Shown: in pieces, positions 17,933 through 27,450 of the stretch | How positions within the stretch are numbered: the stretch's first letter is position 1 | How the letters are laid out: the number at the start of each line of letters is the position of its first letter | Origin: Mesostigma viride | Lineage: Eukaryota > Streptophyta > Mesostigmatophyceae > Mesostigmatales > Mesostigmataceae | NCBI GenBank assembly: GCA_009746045.1 | Contig: RPFO01000138.1 | Coordinates: 602,259 to 655,758 of the forward strand | Direction: 5' to 3' | Length of the DNA stretch: 53,500 nt | Program-made: the position numbers and the translations under genes | Notes under the pieces: generated by a model | The model's database searches: none | What the model was told of the DNA's origin: nothing | What the model saw: only the letters and a program-made list of their open reading frames with translations

Positions 17933-19277
17933 CTAGCTCACTCTCAGTATACCAGACCTTATCTACCTCACTACGAGCATACATCCACTTCACCTTATAC
18001 TGGCGCTGGGTACCGCGGCCTTTTTTGATATCTCTATGGGCCACGATACCCTCTACCTCATCCTCTACCTCACCAGTATCCGGGTTATGCTCTAAAGGGG
18101 CAGGGGCCAATTCTCTACCAGCGAACGTGCTCTGATGATAGAGCTTCAGCTGGCTTCTATGAAAGGTGCGAGAGTGGGTCTGCCAAGAGGTAGGAATATC
18201 TATCTCATACAGAAAATTACCTACTCTAGACAACACACGGAAAGGTCCTAAGAAGGCGGGCCTAAGTTTCACTTTCAGTTCAGCTTCGAACTTATGAGCG
18301 AAGCGGCCAACACGGGGGCCTTCTACTAAGACTAAATCTCCTATTTCTATCTCAGGTGCTCTTCTATCTAATGAGGCACGCAACCTAGCAAGGTATTTGG
18401 CCTGCGCCCTATGGTACCCTGCAATAGCGTTGTCGTGTGCATTCTTCATCTTATCTAATAACGCCTGCACACCTTCTACAGTATCCCGGGACACATCATC
18501 CTTGTCCCTTAAAGGACTAGCTAAAAGAGAGGTAGGGGTAAGAGGTTGTCTACCAGTATCTAGGAAGAAGGGCGTATAACCATGCGCAGCCTGAGGGCAA
18601 TTGTTAAGGGAAAACTCTACCAAACATAGGTAATCCTCCCAATCACTCCCAGAGCCATTCACATAGTGACGCAGAGCTTCTTCCACTACCCTATTCAAAC
18701 GTTCTACTAAATGAGACGAGGAGGAGTGGTAGGCAGTACCGAAGGTGACCTTGGTACCGATAGCAGCGAAGAACTGCTGCCAAAAATCAGAAGTGAATAA
18801 CTTATCCTTATCACTAATAAACTGCCTACTCAAACCATGATATCTATATACGTTATTAAGGTATAGGCGTGCGCAATCGCGTGCGGTGAGTTCTAAGGGA
18901 CACGGCACGAGATGACACATACGAGTAAAACGATCTACAAAAACAAGGATCTGGGCGTTACCTCTATCATTCTTCCTAAAAGGTCCTACAAAATCCATCA
19001 TAATGGAGTCCCACGGCATGATGGGATCAGGTAAGGTCCTAGGCTCTGCTATCTGTCCTACATTGTTGGGTTTCATCTCCTGGCAAGATTGACAGGTTCT
19101 AACATACTCATCTACATCCTTTAAAAGGGAAGGCCAGTAGTAAGAGCGGGCTACTAGGTCCCGTACCCGTTTACCACCCTGGTGAGCAGCTAAGTCATGC
19201 AACTCAAAGAGCAAGGAGGAGCGACAGATAGGAGGGACATACAGGCGCCATTGAGGGGGAGAATCTGCTATCTGCAC
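17883..19277 (-). CDS. Chromovirus integrase with chromodomain (pol C-terminus)
   Basis: 464 codons from the first in-frame Met; the true pol frame begins further upstream. The zinc module is HDLAAH...CQSC. The catalytic core has MDFVGP (first Asp), ISDKDKLF (second Asp) and LVERLNR (Glu), with the canonical 35-residue spacing between the last two. A GPxxV-like module follows (KLRPAFLGPFRVLSRVGNF). A C-terminal chromodomain reads EGIVAHRDIKKG...YKVKWMYARSEVDKVWYTESEL, which places the element among chromoviruses and suggests chromatin-guided insertion. The integrase inserts element cDNA into host DNA. Confidence 0.9.
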   Translation of the reverse strand: MQIADSPPQWRLYVPPICRSSLLFELHDLAAHQGGKRVRDLVARSYYWPSLLKDVDEYVRTCQSCQEMKPNNVGQIAEPRTLPDPIMPWDSIMMDFVGPFRKNDRGNAQILVFVDRFTRMCHLVPCPLELTARDCARLYLNNVYRYHGLSRQFISDKDKLFTSDFWQQFFAAIGTKVTFGTAYHSSSSHLVERLNRVVEEALRHYVNGSGSDWEDYLCLVEFSLNNCPQAAHGYTPFFLDTGRQPLTPTSLLASPLRDKDDVSRDTVEGVQALLDKMKNAHDNAIAGYHRAQAKYLARLRASLDRRAPEIEIGDLVLVEGPRVGRFAHKFEAELKVKLRPAFLGPFRVLSRVGNFLYEIDIPTSWQTHSRTFHRSQLKLYHQSTFAGRELAPAPLEHNPDTGEVEDEVEGIVAHRDIKKGRGTQRQYKVKWMYARSEVDKVWYTESELDGCSRLLQEYKTLHKL

Positions 19278-19534
19278 ATATAAAAATCCACCTACAAATT
19301 TACAAGGGTGCTTGCCTAATTGTTGGGGATGGGCAGCAATGGCAGCTAATGCTTCCGGCTCAGTGGCCGTAAATCTACTAATTAATAAGACGTTCGAGAT
19401 CAGAGGTAGGCATCGCTACAGAGGTATCCAGAACAGGTTTAAAGAGATCTCCTACCGCCTTGCCAAAGAGAAGGGGAGGTCCTAGAGGGACTATGTTTGA
19501 TCAGGCACTCCGCAAAGGTGAAAACCATTTGCGT
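19278..19534 (-). pseudogene. Pol linker with multiple frameshifts
   Basis: Between RNase H and integrase the coding sense is spread over different frames: PLLFGKAVGDLFKPVLDTSV and FTATEPEALAAIAAHPQQL are readable but not joined. At least two indels are needed, so this copy cannot make an unbroken Pol. Confidence 0.65.
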
Positions 19535-20512
19535 TCAGTACCGGGCCGGGACTATGTGTTCATAAGACTTTCCTGACCTAGTCGCTATATGGCTAAGCGG
19601 TATAGAAATTTTATTTTTCCCCTCCCCCCCCACCGAGACCACAGGGAGGGCCTCACACGGGAGAGAGAGTCCTACGTGAGAAAGGAGATCAGGCATGCGA
19701 ACAGCTGTATGAAAGAGGTAGGCATAGGATTCATCATCAGGTAGTTCACCATACGGGGTTACACCCATAGTAGTAGGAACTAGAGTAGTATTGAGAACAT
19801 CAAGGTCCTCGAAAAAGGAGTAATCTGCACGACGAGAGAGTGCATCTGGTACTATGTTATCTACACCCTTAACATACTGAAGTTTAAAAGGGGAGAACTG
19901 TGCTAAAAACTCCATCCAGCGCGCTTGACGAGGGGTAAGGTTGGGTTGTGAGAGAAGATGGGTAAGAGGGCGGTGATCTGTCTGGATAACTAATCTATAA
20001 GGATCAATCTCACAGGGTTCATTCAGACAAACATCAAATTGAGCACCTTTAAGAAAGTGCTGCCACGCGTGGCAACAGTACACCACAGCTAATAGTTCTT
20101 GCTGGTGGACGGGATAGTTACGCTCCGCAGGAAGCATTGTCCTAGAGATATACTCGATTGGCTGTAAGCCCTGACCCTGATCCTGGAGAAGGACGCCCCC
20201 TATAGCTACCTTGCTAGCATCTGTGGCTACAACAAAGGGTTTAGTAGTATCCGGTAGGATGAGTACAGGAGGGGAGAGGAGTAGGGATTTTAGACACTGA
20301 AAAGCCGACTGACATTCACTACTCCAAACAAAGGGGATATCCTTCTTTAATAGATGATTAATAGGAGCTGCTATAGTTGCGAAACGCGGGATAAAACGCC
20401 TATAGTAAGAAGCAATTCCTAGAAAACTACGTACACCTTTAACGTCGGTAGGGGTAGGCCATTCCTGAATTGACTTAGTCTTATCCGGGTCGGTAGCGAC
20501 CCCGGCATCTGA
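19535..20512 (-). CDS. Chromovirus reverse transcriptase C-terminus and RNase H fragment
   Basis: Begins exactly where the pogo-like insert ends. SDAGVATDPDKTKSIQEWP continues the RT segment FLGHVL at 28.99 kb without loss of frame when one TA is removed. Then come SFLGIASYYRRFIPRFA (RT thumb) and RNase H with VATDASKVAIGGVL (Asp), HQQELLAVVY (Glu), VIQTDHRPLTHLL (Asp) and VKGVDNIVPDALSRR. The frame stops at 19535 after HIVPARY, just past the RNase H, through an indel. It would degrade RNA in RNA-DNA hybrids during replication. Confidence 0.88.
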   Translation of the reverse strand, partial: SDAGVATDPDKTKSIQEWPTPTDVKGVRSFLGIASYYRRFIPRFATIAAPINHLLKKDIPFVWSSECQSAFQCLKSLLLSPPVLILPDTTKPFVVATDASKVAIGGVLLQDQGQGLQPIEYISRTMLPAERNYPVHQQELLAVVYCCHAWQHFLKGAQFDVCLNEPCEIDPYRLVIQTDHRPLTHLLSQPNLTPRQARWMEFLAQFSPFKLQYVKGVDNIVPDALSRRADYSFFEDLDVLNTTLVPTTMGVTPYGELPDDESYAYLFHTAVRMPDLLSHVGLSLPCEALPVVSVGGEGKNKISIPLSHIATRSGKSYEHIVPARY

Positions 20513-20514
20513 TA
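20513..20514. repeat. TA target duplication (pogo-like insert), left copy
   Basis: TA at 20513-20514 is repeated at 28983-28984. Deleting the insert plus one TA restores the RT reading frame across the junction. Confidence 0.85.
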
Positions 20515-20539
20515 CAGGGGCAGCTCACGTAGGTGGGAC
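20515..20539 (+). repeat. Left terminal inverted repeat, pogo-like element
   Basis: 25 bases, perfect inverted match to 28958-28982. Confidence 0.9.
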
Positions 20540-20755
20540 AGTGTTCCAACTCCGGTAGGTGGGACAAATTCAGCAAAGCGGGACATGTTCAGGTGTCCCA
20601 CCTAACTGAAATTATGTCCCACCTTGTTGAATTTGGAAAAACATGGTGTCCCACCTACCGGCATTTGTGATACAGGTCTGTCTCACCTACCCGAACTTGA
20701 AGCTGTGTCCCACCTAACTGTATGTTTCTATGTGTCCCACCTTCCTGAATGTAGT
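20533..20755. repeat. Left subterminal repeat array (GTCCCACCT words)
   Basis: At least eight copies of GTGGGACA or TGTCCCACCT at roughly 25-45-base spacing, in both orientations, first pointing one way then the other. The right end has the same words at 28725-28965. Such arrays are typical transposase-binding sites. Confidence 0.75.
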
Positions 20756-20984
20756 GGCTACGCACATATGGGCTCTATGTGTCATACTCCTACATATGTT
20801 ATACATACATGTCCCTATTACTCCTATGGGGCATGCTACCTATTCTGCACGTTTGCTCATGGCGTAGGGACACTTGATCTGTGTGCAACCGATAATACGC
20901 TGGAAATTAAATCAATCAAGTGCAAATATGGTAGTTCTTGCAGATTTGTATGACAACATTGTTATTGTTATATGGTGCATGGGG

Positions 20985-21268
20985 GTGGGGTTAGAACCCC
21001 CCACCCCCACCCCACTTCACCCCACTTCACCCCACTTCACCCCACTTCACCCCACTTCACCCCACTTCACCCCACTTCACCCCACTTCACCCCACTTCCC
21101 ACCCCCACCCCACCCCCACCCCCACCCCACCCCCACCCCCCCCCCACCCCACCCCCACCCCCCCCCCACCCCACCCACCCCCACCCCCACCCCCACCCCA
21201 CCCCCACCCCACCCCACCACCCCCACCCCCACCCCCACCCCACCCCCACCCCCACCCCCACCATATAA
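20985..21268 (+). repeat. CCCCACTTCA minisatellite and C-rich (CCCCCA)n tract
   Basis: About nine tandem copies of a 10-bp CCCCACTTCA unit (21011-21099) are followed by 165 bases of CCCCA/CCCCCA repeats. The minus strand is therefore a long run of G-tracts capable of forming G-quadruplexes. No coding function. Confidence 0.9.
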
Positions 21269-22102
21269 CAACAACATAACAACACCACGATAAGAAATGA
21301 CATCGTGGTGCAGTCGCCACCGCCATCATCAAGGAGACAACCTGCGCAGGCCAGAAATCGGGAGAATTCGGGCAATCATGTACAAGACAACAGGCTCCAG
21401 GTCAGCCAAGCGCTCGTACGTGCGAAACTTGATGACTGGGTCTGCAATCGCCATAATCCAAGTGATGCACATGTACAACCACGTCATAACTCGGAAGCTT
21501 TGGATTAGGATCATAAAAGATTGACTCAAACAATTACCGTGCTAGCAAGATGTGGGCAAGAGAATGCATCCATGGTTGTTGTAATGGTGTAAAAAGGGTG
21601 CCAGATTTTCAAGTAAGGAATCATGAATAACCATGCCGCACCTCATGGCCATGCATATACATGGTGGCAAAAAATTTCACATCATCCACACGGCCATGTG
21701 TGTGCCTGCACGTGTATGGTTGTGAAAATTGACAGCATTTTTATTATGCACACACCCATGTATGCATGATTGCCTATGACGTCCACGCAGGCATTAAAAT
21801 TCACAAGGCCTCGCATTCGATCGTGCTTGCAAAAAACTGTCCATCAACACAATACGCCTAGCCTGCAGCCTGCATGTAGTGCATGGTTGCACAAAACAGA
21901 ACTACATGAACACAATGAATGAATGCGCAAACTTTGTGCCCACACTTGGAATTACCCCAAACTGAACAACGCGGTTATAATGCACATGGCCTCACATTTA
22001 CTCATGCGAAAACCCTTTAAGCATCAGCACAATGGCCATCATGGGGAACCCAGCAACGGGATTCGTGATTGGAAGGATTCTGAATCACGCACCTGTGTTC
22101 AG
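21269..22102. other. Pogo-like element interior, no gene seen
   Basis: Mixed sequence with repeated CATGG/CCATG words at 21630-21900. No credible reading frame, RNA gene or terminal repeats were found. Confidence 0.5.
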
Positions 22103-22645
22103 TCATATTTGCAAAGAACCGACATCGGGTTGACCAGAGCTGACGTCCACGGACCACTCTTCGTCACTGGAATTCCCTTCATTATCCTCAGAACTTGAAT
22201 CGCTGGGCTCAGAGCTTGAACCAGCTGCGACGTGTAGAAACTGCCCCGGCTTCTTGGTCGGTAAGAGAATGCCTTTCTGGGTGCGCACCAGCTTCCAAAA
22301 CTTCTCCGAATCCCCGGAATCTGAAGACCCCCCGGAATCTGTTCTTGCCAAAACGGCCTCCGCTTCATTCCCTTGCCGGTTGTGAGTCTCAGAAGCCAAG
22401 GATGCAGAAGCTGGTTGTTCTTCCTGGATCACTGTAAGACCTGAAGGCGATGCCTTGGTACTTATGTCCTCATCATTTGTAGAGGACGCTAGGTCTGGGG
22501 TGGAGTTCAACTCATCATCAACATCAACGCTGGGCTGGACCTTCACCGGTGTAGAGGCCCCGGAAGCTGCCTCATAAGCAGCCTCCGAATCTGCCTCTGA
22601 ACCATGATGAAGCGCTTTAATCCATTGTTTCAAGAAGAAAAACAA
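22103..22645 (-). CDS. Acidic Ser/Glu-rich exon-like ORF, unknown
   Basis: A 180-codon open frame on the minus strand without an in-frame ATG at its start (it would begin at TTG), so it is probably an exon. The protein is acidic and Ser-rich (DVDDELNSTPDLASSTNDED and SSSEDNEGNSSDEEWSVD). A basic-hydrophobic patch lies in the middle (SEKFWKLVRTQKGILLPTKK). Biased composition fits a disordered regulatory protein or the N-terminal part of a transposon protein. No family recognised. It runs against the HTH gene of the same element. Confidence 0.4.
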   Translation of the reverse strand: MFFFLKQWIKALHHGSEADSEAAYEAASGASTPVKVQPSVDVDDELNSTPDLASSTNDEDISTKASPSGLTVIQEEQPASASLASETHNRQGNEAEAVLARTDSGGSSDSGDSEKFWKLVRTQKGILLPTKKPGQFLHVAAGSSSEPSDSSSEDNEGNSSDEEWSVDVSSGQPDVGSLQI

Positions 22646-22824
22646 GCTATATTGTACCGCTAGCTGCTCACGGAGTGCAAGTATTTATGCAGTTAACGAT
22701 ACTTGATAATAAAGCCACGTCGAATTATATACAATACGTATGTGCGGTGTAGTGAAATATAGGTCTTGGTAGTGATATGTGACCACTTGTGTGTATATGT
22801 ACACAGTACAGTACACCGCCTCAC

Positions 22825-23185
22825 GGGTACTTGGGCTGTTCCCACACCACGTGGAAGTGGGACGTTTGCGTACTACGTAGCCGTGAAAGTGGGACGGTTC
22901 GCGTACCACTTAGCCGTGAAAGTGGGACGGTTCGCGTACCACGTAGCCGTGGAAGTGGGCTGTATGCGCCTGTGGGACGGTCCCAACCACAATCTGAGTA
23001 CGTGGAACAGGTGCCCCACCTTGCCGCGTAGGTGGGACAGTCCCATCCAAAATCCGAGTACGTGGAACATGTGGCCCACCTTGCTGCGTTTGTGGAACAG
23101 TCCCTTACAAAATCTGAGTACGAGGAACAGGTGCCCCACCTTGCTGCGTAGGTGGAACAGTCCCACTACAATACGGTTCGTAGGA
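22825..23185. repeat. Subterminal-type repeat cluster A
   Basis: Three copies of a 39-base GTGGGACGGTTCGCGTACC-type unit (22855-22970) are followed by about three copies of a 60-base unit containing GAGTACGTGGAACAGGTG and CCCCACCTTGCTGCG (22990-23165). Related to, but distinct from, the GTCCCACCT arrays at the element's ends; possibly the end of a nested relative. Confidence 0.65.
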
Positions 23186-23635
23186 GACGCGAAATGAGTG
23201 AGAATGTTACCCGAGCGGTAACGAGGATTTGCACCGTTGATTTTAACATATGTTTCTTTTTTTGCGCCATTTGGCGAGCATCGACTGGAGCCTGAACCTA
23301 GCGGGGGGAATCGTGCGGGGGAATCTTGCGGGGGAATCTTGCGGGGAAAAATTCCGAACGTGATTTTAGCGAAGTCCTACTATACTTTGCTTGGTACACG
23401 GTACTACAGTTTCGTCACTGAAAATTTTCTGTAGTTGCGTTGGTTTTTCGTACGTTCCGCTGAAATTTTTGTGTTCAGTGCCCAGATCACAATTTGATCC
23501 GGGCACAAAATGATTGGCTGTACGGTACGAACCAAAAACGAAATTTTAGTATCTAAGTTCCGCAGCGCTTGCTGAATTTGCCCCGGAAGCCCGGGGGCAC
23601 TTTCCCCGCTGAAAAAGGTGTCCGCGGAAGCGTAT

Positions 23636-23850
23636 TGTAGTGCCATCCAAAATCTAAGTACGTGGAACAGGTGCCCCACCTTGCTGCGTTAAGTTGCTGC
23701 GTTGGTGGGACTGGCTCTTCCAAAATCTGAGTACGTGGAACAGGTGGCCCACCTTGCTGTGTTGGTCGGTGGGCTGTCGCATCCACAATAACCGTACATC
23801 AGTACACGTGGCACTGTAGGCGCCCCACCTTATGAATTCCCCTTCTGCCG
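23636..23850. repeat. Subterminal-type repeat cluster B
   Basis: Two to three more copies of the 60-base CCCCACCTTGCTGCG unit, in the same orientation as cluster A. Together A and B bracket about 450 bases of unrelated sequence, as the two sides of a nested non-autonomous element might. Confidence 0.55.
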
Positions 23851-23879
23851 GCGTAATTAACATGGTACAAGCTTAAGGG

Positions 23880-23904
23880 GGGGGGGATGCTTCGCATCCC
23901 CCCC
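23880..23904. repeat. Strong G7/C7 hairpin
   Basis: GGGGGGGATGC, loop TTC, GCATCCCCCCC: an 11-bp perfect stem with a 3-base loop. Confidence 0.8.
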
Positions 23905-24119
23905 AAAAGAAGGCGCAAAGCCGACCGTAACTCTAGTAGTCGAGTTTAGTTCGATCCGTCCGCCGACACATGGCAACTCGATTCAAGTCAACTGAAGCGG
24001 CTTATGAAGGGGGCTGAAAAAAGGAAAAAGTCGGGAGACAAATAACGACACGCTGTGTGGGCCTGTAACACCGCAGTCCGTCCGCCCTTCCCAGTTCCCA
24101 CCCACCCGTAGGCCATTTG

Positions 24120-24852
24120 CCGCCTCAGTGAGACGCCCCGCCCCAGGCGAGGTCGCACCCCCCCCCCCTCAGCAACTGAAGCCGATGGTCTTTACATGTA
24201 TTGAGGTCGCAATGAGGCCCCCCACCCTCCTGAGCGAGTCGACGCCAGAGTCTGCGGGATCCCCCCCACTCACCCACCCGGAGGTTCCCCCCCCCCTCCC
24301 CCTCCGTCAGCCATCATGATACGCCCCCCCGCCCGGCCGACCGGCCCAGGAAAAGTACGAAGATCCGCCACAGGATGCCTCCCCGCTTGAGTGAGACGGC
24401 GAGGTCGCAAGGCCCCCCGCCCTTCTCAGCGAGACGCCAGAGTCTGCGGGATCCCCCGCCCACCCCGCCCACCCACCCACCCGGAGGTCGGTACCGCCCC
24501 CCCCCCCCCGCCCTCCCCCTCAGCCCGGCCGGCCGGCATGATGCGCCCCCCGCCCCCCGCGAAAAGGCGTGGCGCGAAGGACAGGCGTCGACCACGAGGA
24601 CCCCTGAAAAAGACCGGAAAAGTATGAAGATCCGCCACAGGATGCCTCCCCGCCTGAGTGAGACGGCGAGGTCGCAAGGCCCCCGCGCCCCCCCACACGC
24701 CACCCGGAGGTTCCCCCGCCTCCCCCCCCAGGACACTAAGACGGTCCGCCCCGGCCGGGCAAGGTCGCAGGGCCCCCGCCCTCCTCAGCGAGCAAGACGC
24801 CAGAGTCTGCGGGATCCCCCGCCCCCACCGCCCCCCACCCACCCGGAGTTCC

Positions 24853-24911
<59 letters not shown>

Positions 24912-25100
24912 CCCCCCTCCCCCCCCGCCCCCCCCCCCCCCCCCGCCCCCCCGCCCCCCCCCACCCGGAGTTCCTCCCCCCCCGCCCCCCCCCATCCGGA
25001 GTTCCTCCCCCCCCCCCCCCCCCCCCCCCCCTCCCCCCCCCCCCCCCCCCCGCCCCACCCACCCGGAGTTCCTCCCCCCGCCCCCCGCGAAAAGGCGAAA
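24120..25100. repeat. GC-rich degenerate repeats with long poly-C tracts
   Basis: Units of roughly 200-290 bases containing CGCCAGAGTCTGCGGGATCC and GATCCGCCACAGGATGCC recur three to four times. They are followed by C-homopolymers (24848-25070) broken by copies of ACCCGGAGTTCCTCC. Long open frames here are Pro- or Gly-rich artefacts. Homopolymer lengths are unlikely to be exact. Confidence 0.8.
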
Positions 25101-25252
25101 ACCGTCGCAAGCTCGCTCGAGTCGCTAACCGACGTCAACAATAATGTCGCGAGACGACTTGAAAGCCATAAAGATGCGAGCGAGTGAACGCGGCGCGAAC
25201 TGAGGACAGGGGTCGACGACGGACGAGGAGCGAAAACTACGGAGATCCGCCA

Positions 25253-25317
25253 CATATATCAAAGAGACAACATATATAGCCTCTTTGATATATAGTTGTC
25301 TCTTTGATATATAGCCT
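25253..25317. repeat. ATATATCAAAGAG inverted repeat cluster
   Basis: ATATATCAAAGAG near 25253 and two copies of CTCTTTGATATATAG (to 25316) give alternative hairpins. Confidence 0.7.
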
Positions 25318-25872
25318 TGCCGAATGCTATTGGAGATACGGCGTCTTCGGTCCAACCACGCACGGTAGCCTGTACGATCTCCAAATTCCGTCGACTTGCG
25401 CCCAACGGGAAAAGGCGAAAAGGACACCCGTCGATCACGAGGACCCCTGAAAATATGTACGGAAAGTTACGGCATACGGGCCACAGGATGCCCGATGGTC
25501 TTTACATGCAGGGCTTGACGGCTTTCGTCCGATGGTTTTTAATATAGTTGGATACAGTCGGTTGCAAAATCCCAATTAGCAACTTTCGACGACTTAGAAA
25601 CTTTGGTCAGTTTCAAACCTAACGTCTATTGGTCCCTTTTACTGAAGCACCTGCATGGATTTCCGGGTAAATGGGTATTTTTATTAACCAATAGGAATAT
25701 CATTAGGTTAAGAGGTACCACGTATCGACCAGCTGAGGGTAGTAGTGTGATAGGTGAAAGGCACCTCAGTGCATGGATTCAAGACGGAGAATTTTAACAG
25801 CAACAAAAAGTTTAAGTATCTTCGCCCGTCAGTCTTTGGACCGTCACTTCAGTAGACGACGCAGTTTGGATG

Positions 25873-25904
25873 TACCAACCTACGACGATCGTCGTAGGTT
25901 GGTA
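25873..25904. repeat. 32-bp perfect palindrome
   Basis: TACCAACCTACGACGA followed directly by its exact reverse complement, with no spacer. Confidence 0.9.
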
Positions 25905-26603
25905 TATGGGCAGCCGCCACGTGCAGGGGAATAACTTCTGGCGAACCTGTCCGGCCGCTAACGCAGTTTCGTCATTCCGACAGGTAGAAAGTCGAAACGG
26001 GTGGAAAGTCGAACCCGGCGATAGCAACGGCGAAAAGACGAAAGCCGTCAAGCCGACCGTCACTCTAGTAGGCGACCCAGTTTCGATGAGTCGACAGGTG
26101 GCAAGTCGCAAAAGTTCGACCAACTACGCGCCAGTCAAGCTCGATCGACTCGCTAACGTCAAAATGTCGCGAGACGACTTTAAAGCCATTAAAGATGCCC
26201 GCGAGTGAACGCCAATAGCGTCTCACTGAACAAACGCCTTTCGTCCTCCGCTCAAGATACGCCGTCTTCGATCCAGCCACGCACGGAAGCCTGTACGATC
26301 TCCAAATTCCGACGACTTGTGCCCAACGGTAAAAGGCGAAAAGGACACCCGTCGATCACGAGTTATCCACTGAAATGTACGGAAAGTTACGGCGTACGGA
26401 CCACAGGATGCCCGATGGTTTTTAATATAGTTGATACTGTAAGGAGGTGAGAGAGGCACACGCTGGCTACGTACAGTACGTTGGCACGTGACTTTTGTTA
26501 GAGAGTGCTAGTCAGCTGCATCAGTTAATGATCAATTAACTAATTATTGAACACGTGACTGCATCCGTGGTCTGAGGTCTCTAACTATATACGGTGAGCC
26601 GCT

Positions 26604-26765
26604 ATGGCGAGCGGGTCAGGCGAGCCGGAGTGCAGTCCATCATCCGCAGGGCCAGCTGTCGGCGGCTCGCGTGATGCCCGGCCCCCGCAGGTCTGGACCT
26701 GCAAGCTTTCTTGTGCCGCATGTCACCGAGGACGAGGGAAAAGCAACTACGACAGGCAGGGCTAA
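26604..26765 (+). other. Possible 5' exon upstream of the pogo-type HTH gene
   Basis: ATG at 26604 opens 53 codons (MASGSGEPECSPSSAGPAVG and a CKLSCAACHRGRG Cys motif) before TAA. A different frame across 26720-26826 ends at a good GTAAGC donor. It may be the first exon(s) of the transposase gene, but the joins cannot be fixed from sequence alone. Confidence 0.25.
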
Positions 26766-26856
26766 CCACGGCATCAGAAGCGGGGCTGGTTAACTCCGAC
26801 AAACCAGCTGACAAGGGCGAAAAAGTAAGCCGTGCGCCGCGAGATCATGAAATTAC

Positions 26857-27180
26857 ATGTTCAGGGATATGCGCACCAAGCGGAAGATTCTGGACGCCTT
26901 TCACGAGAGCGGATTGTCGCAGCGCCAATTCTGCAAAACTAGCGACCCCCCCATCCCGATTTCAACCTTCAACCGCATGCTCACAGAGGAGGCGGCCATC
27001 AAGGCTGCAGCAGACAACCCCAAGCTAGCGGGGAAGAAGTGCCCAAGTCGTGTCAGAAACCCGACTACGGCCAAGTTTCCCTTGGTGGAGAAAGAGGTGG
27101 CCACTGAGATTCGCGAGTATCGGAGCAAGGGGTACATGGTCAACCGCGCGCTTGTGCGCGTAAGTTTATTTCCATCATAA
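26857..27180 (+). CDS. Pogo/CENP-B-type helix-turn-helix DNA-binding region
   Basis: The first helix-turn-helix reads TKRKILDAFHESGLSQRQFC...ISTFNRML. The second half, TTAKFPLVEKEVATEIREYR followed by SKGYMVNRALVR, is the CENP-B/Tc5-type domain (the 'lE..v...i...R.kG..v' pattern). Both are the usual N-terminus of pogo/Tigger transposases, which bind the terminal repeats. Coding probably ends at 27159 with a GTAAGT donor; the acceptor GCAG at 27258-27261 would join in frame to PGRPRENLTWKSRK and a second donor GTATGT at 27303. The stop at 27178 would then be intronic. No catalytic Asp triad is visible in the next exons. Confidence 0.65.
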   Translation: MFRDMRTKRKILDAFHESGLSQRQFCKTSDPPIPISTFNRMLTEEAAIKAAADNPKLAGKKCPSRVRNPTTAKFPLVEKEVATEIREYRSKGYMVNRALVRVSLFPS

Positions 27181-27450
27181 TTGTCGGTATTTTTCCTGCT
27201 GCATTTTGTACATGTCGCACTAGTTTGCTGAGTTTCGATTGTTTCATGAGTATGCATGCAGCCCGGCCGGCCCCGTGAGAATTTGACGTGGAAGAGCCGA
27301 AAGTATGTAATGGTCTTCTTCGTCGCATGCAGCCAAATGATGCAGCGTAACCACCCAGCAACGGGTGATCATGAATTATGTAAGGGTTGGAAACTAGCAG
27401 TCTTGCTCATTTCTTGGCGATATCCCAGCTGCCCCCCCTTTATTTGCAAG

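Larger units (their letters stand above)
25125..26440. repeat. Diverged direct duplication of about 300-400 bp
   Basis: 25320-25545 and 26255-26430 share long matches (CTGTACGATCTCCAAATTCCG, ACACCCGTCGATCACGAG, CAGGATGCCCGATGG), and 25140-25195 matches 26165-26215 (CGCGAGACGACTT, AAAGCCAT). Between them are the 32-bp palindrome and a segment (25683-25770) found inverted at 48335-48425. Confidence 0.7.

Noticed and set aside
23880-23904. Hairpin as a rho-independent terminator
   Set aside because: No T-run follows and the context is eukaryotic repeat DNA.
24375-25255. Long Pro-rich and Gly-rich open frames
   Set aside because: They arise from C/G homopolymers and degenerate GC-rich repeats; all frames are open at once.
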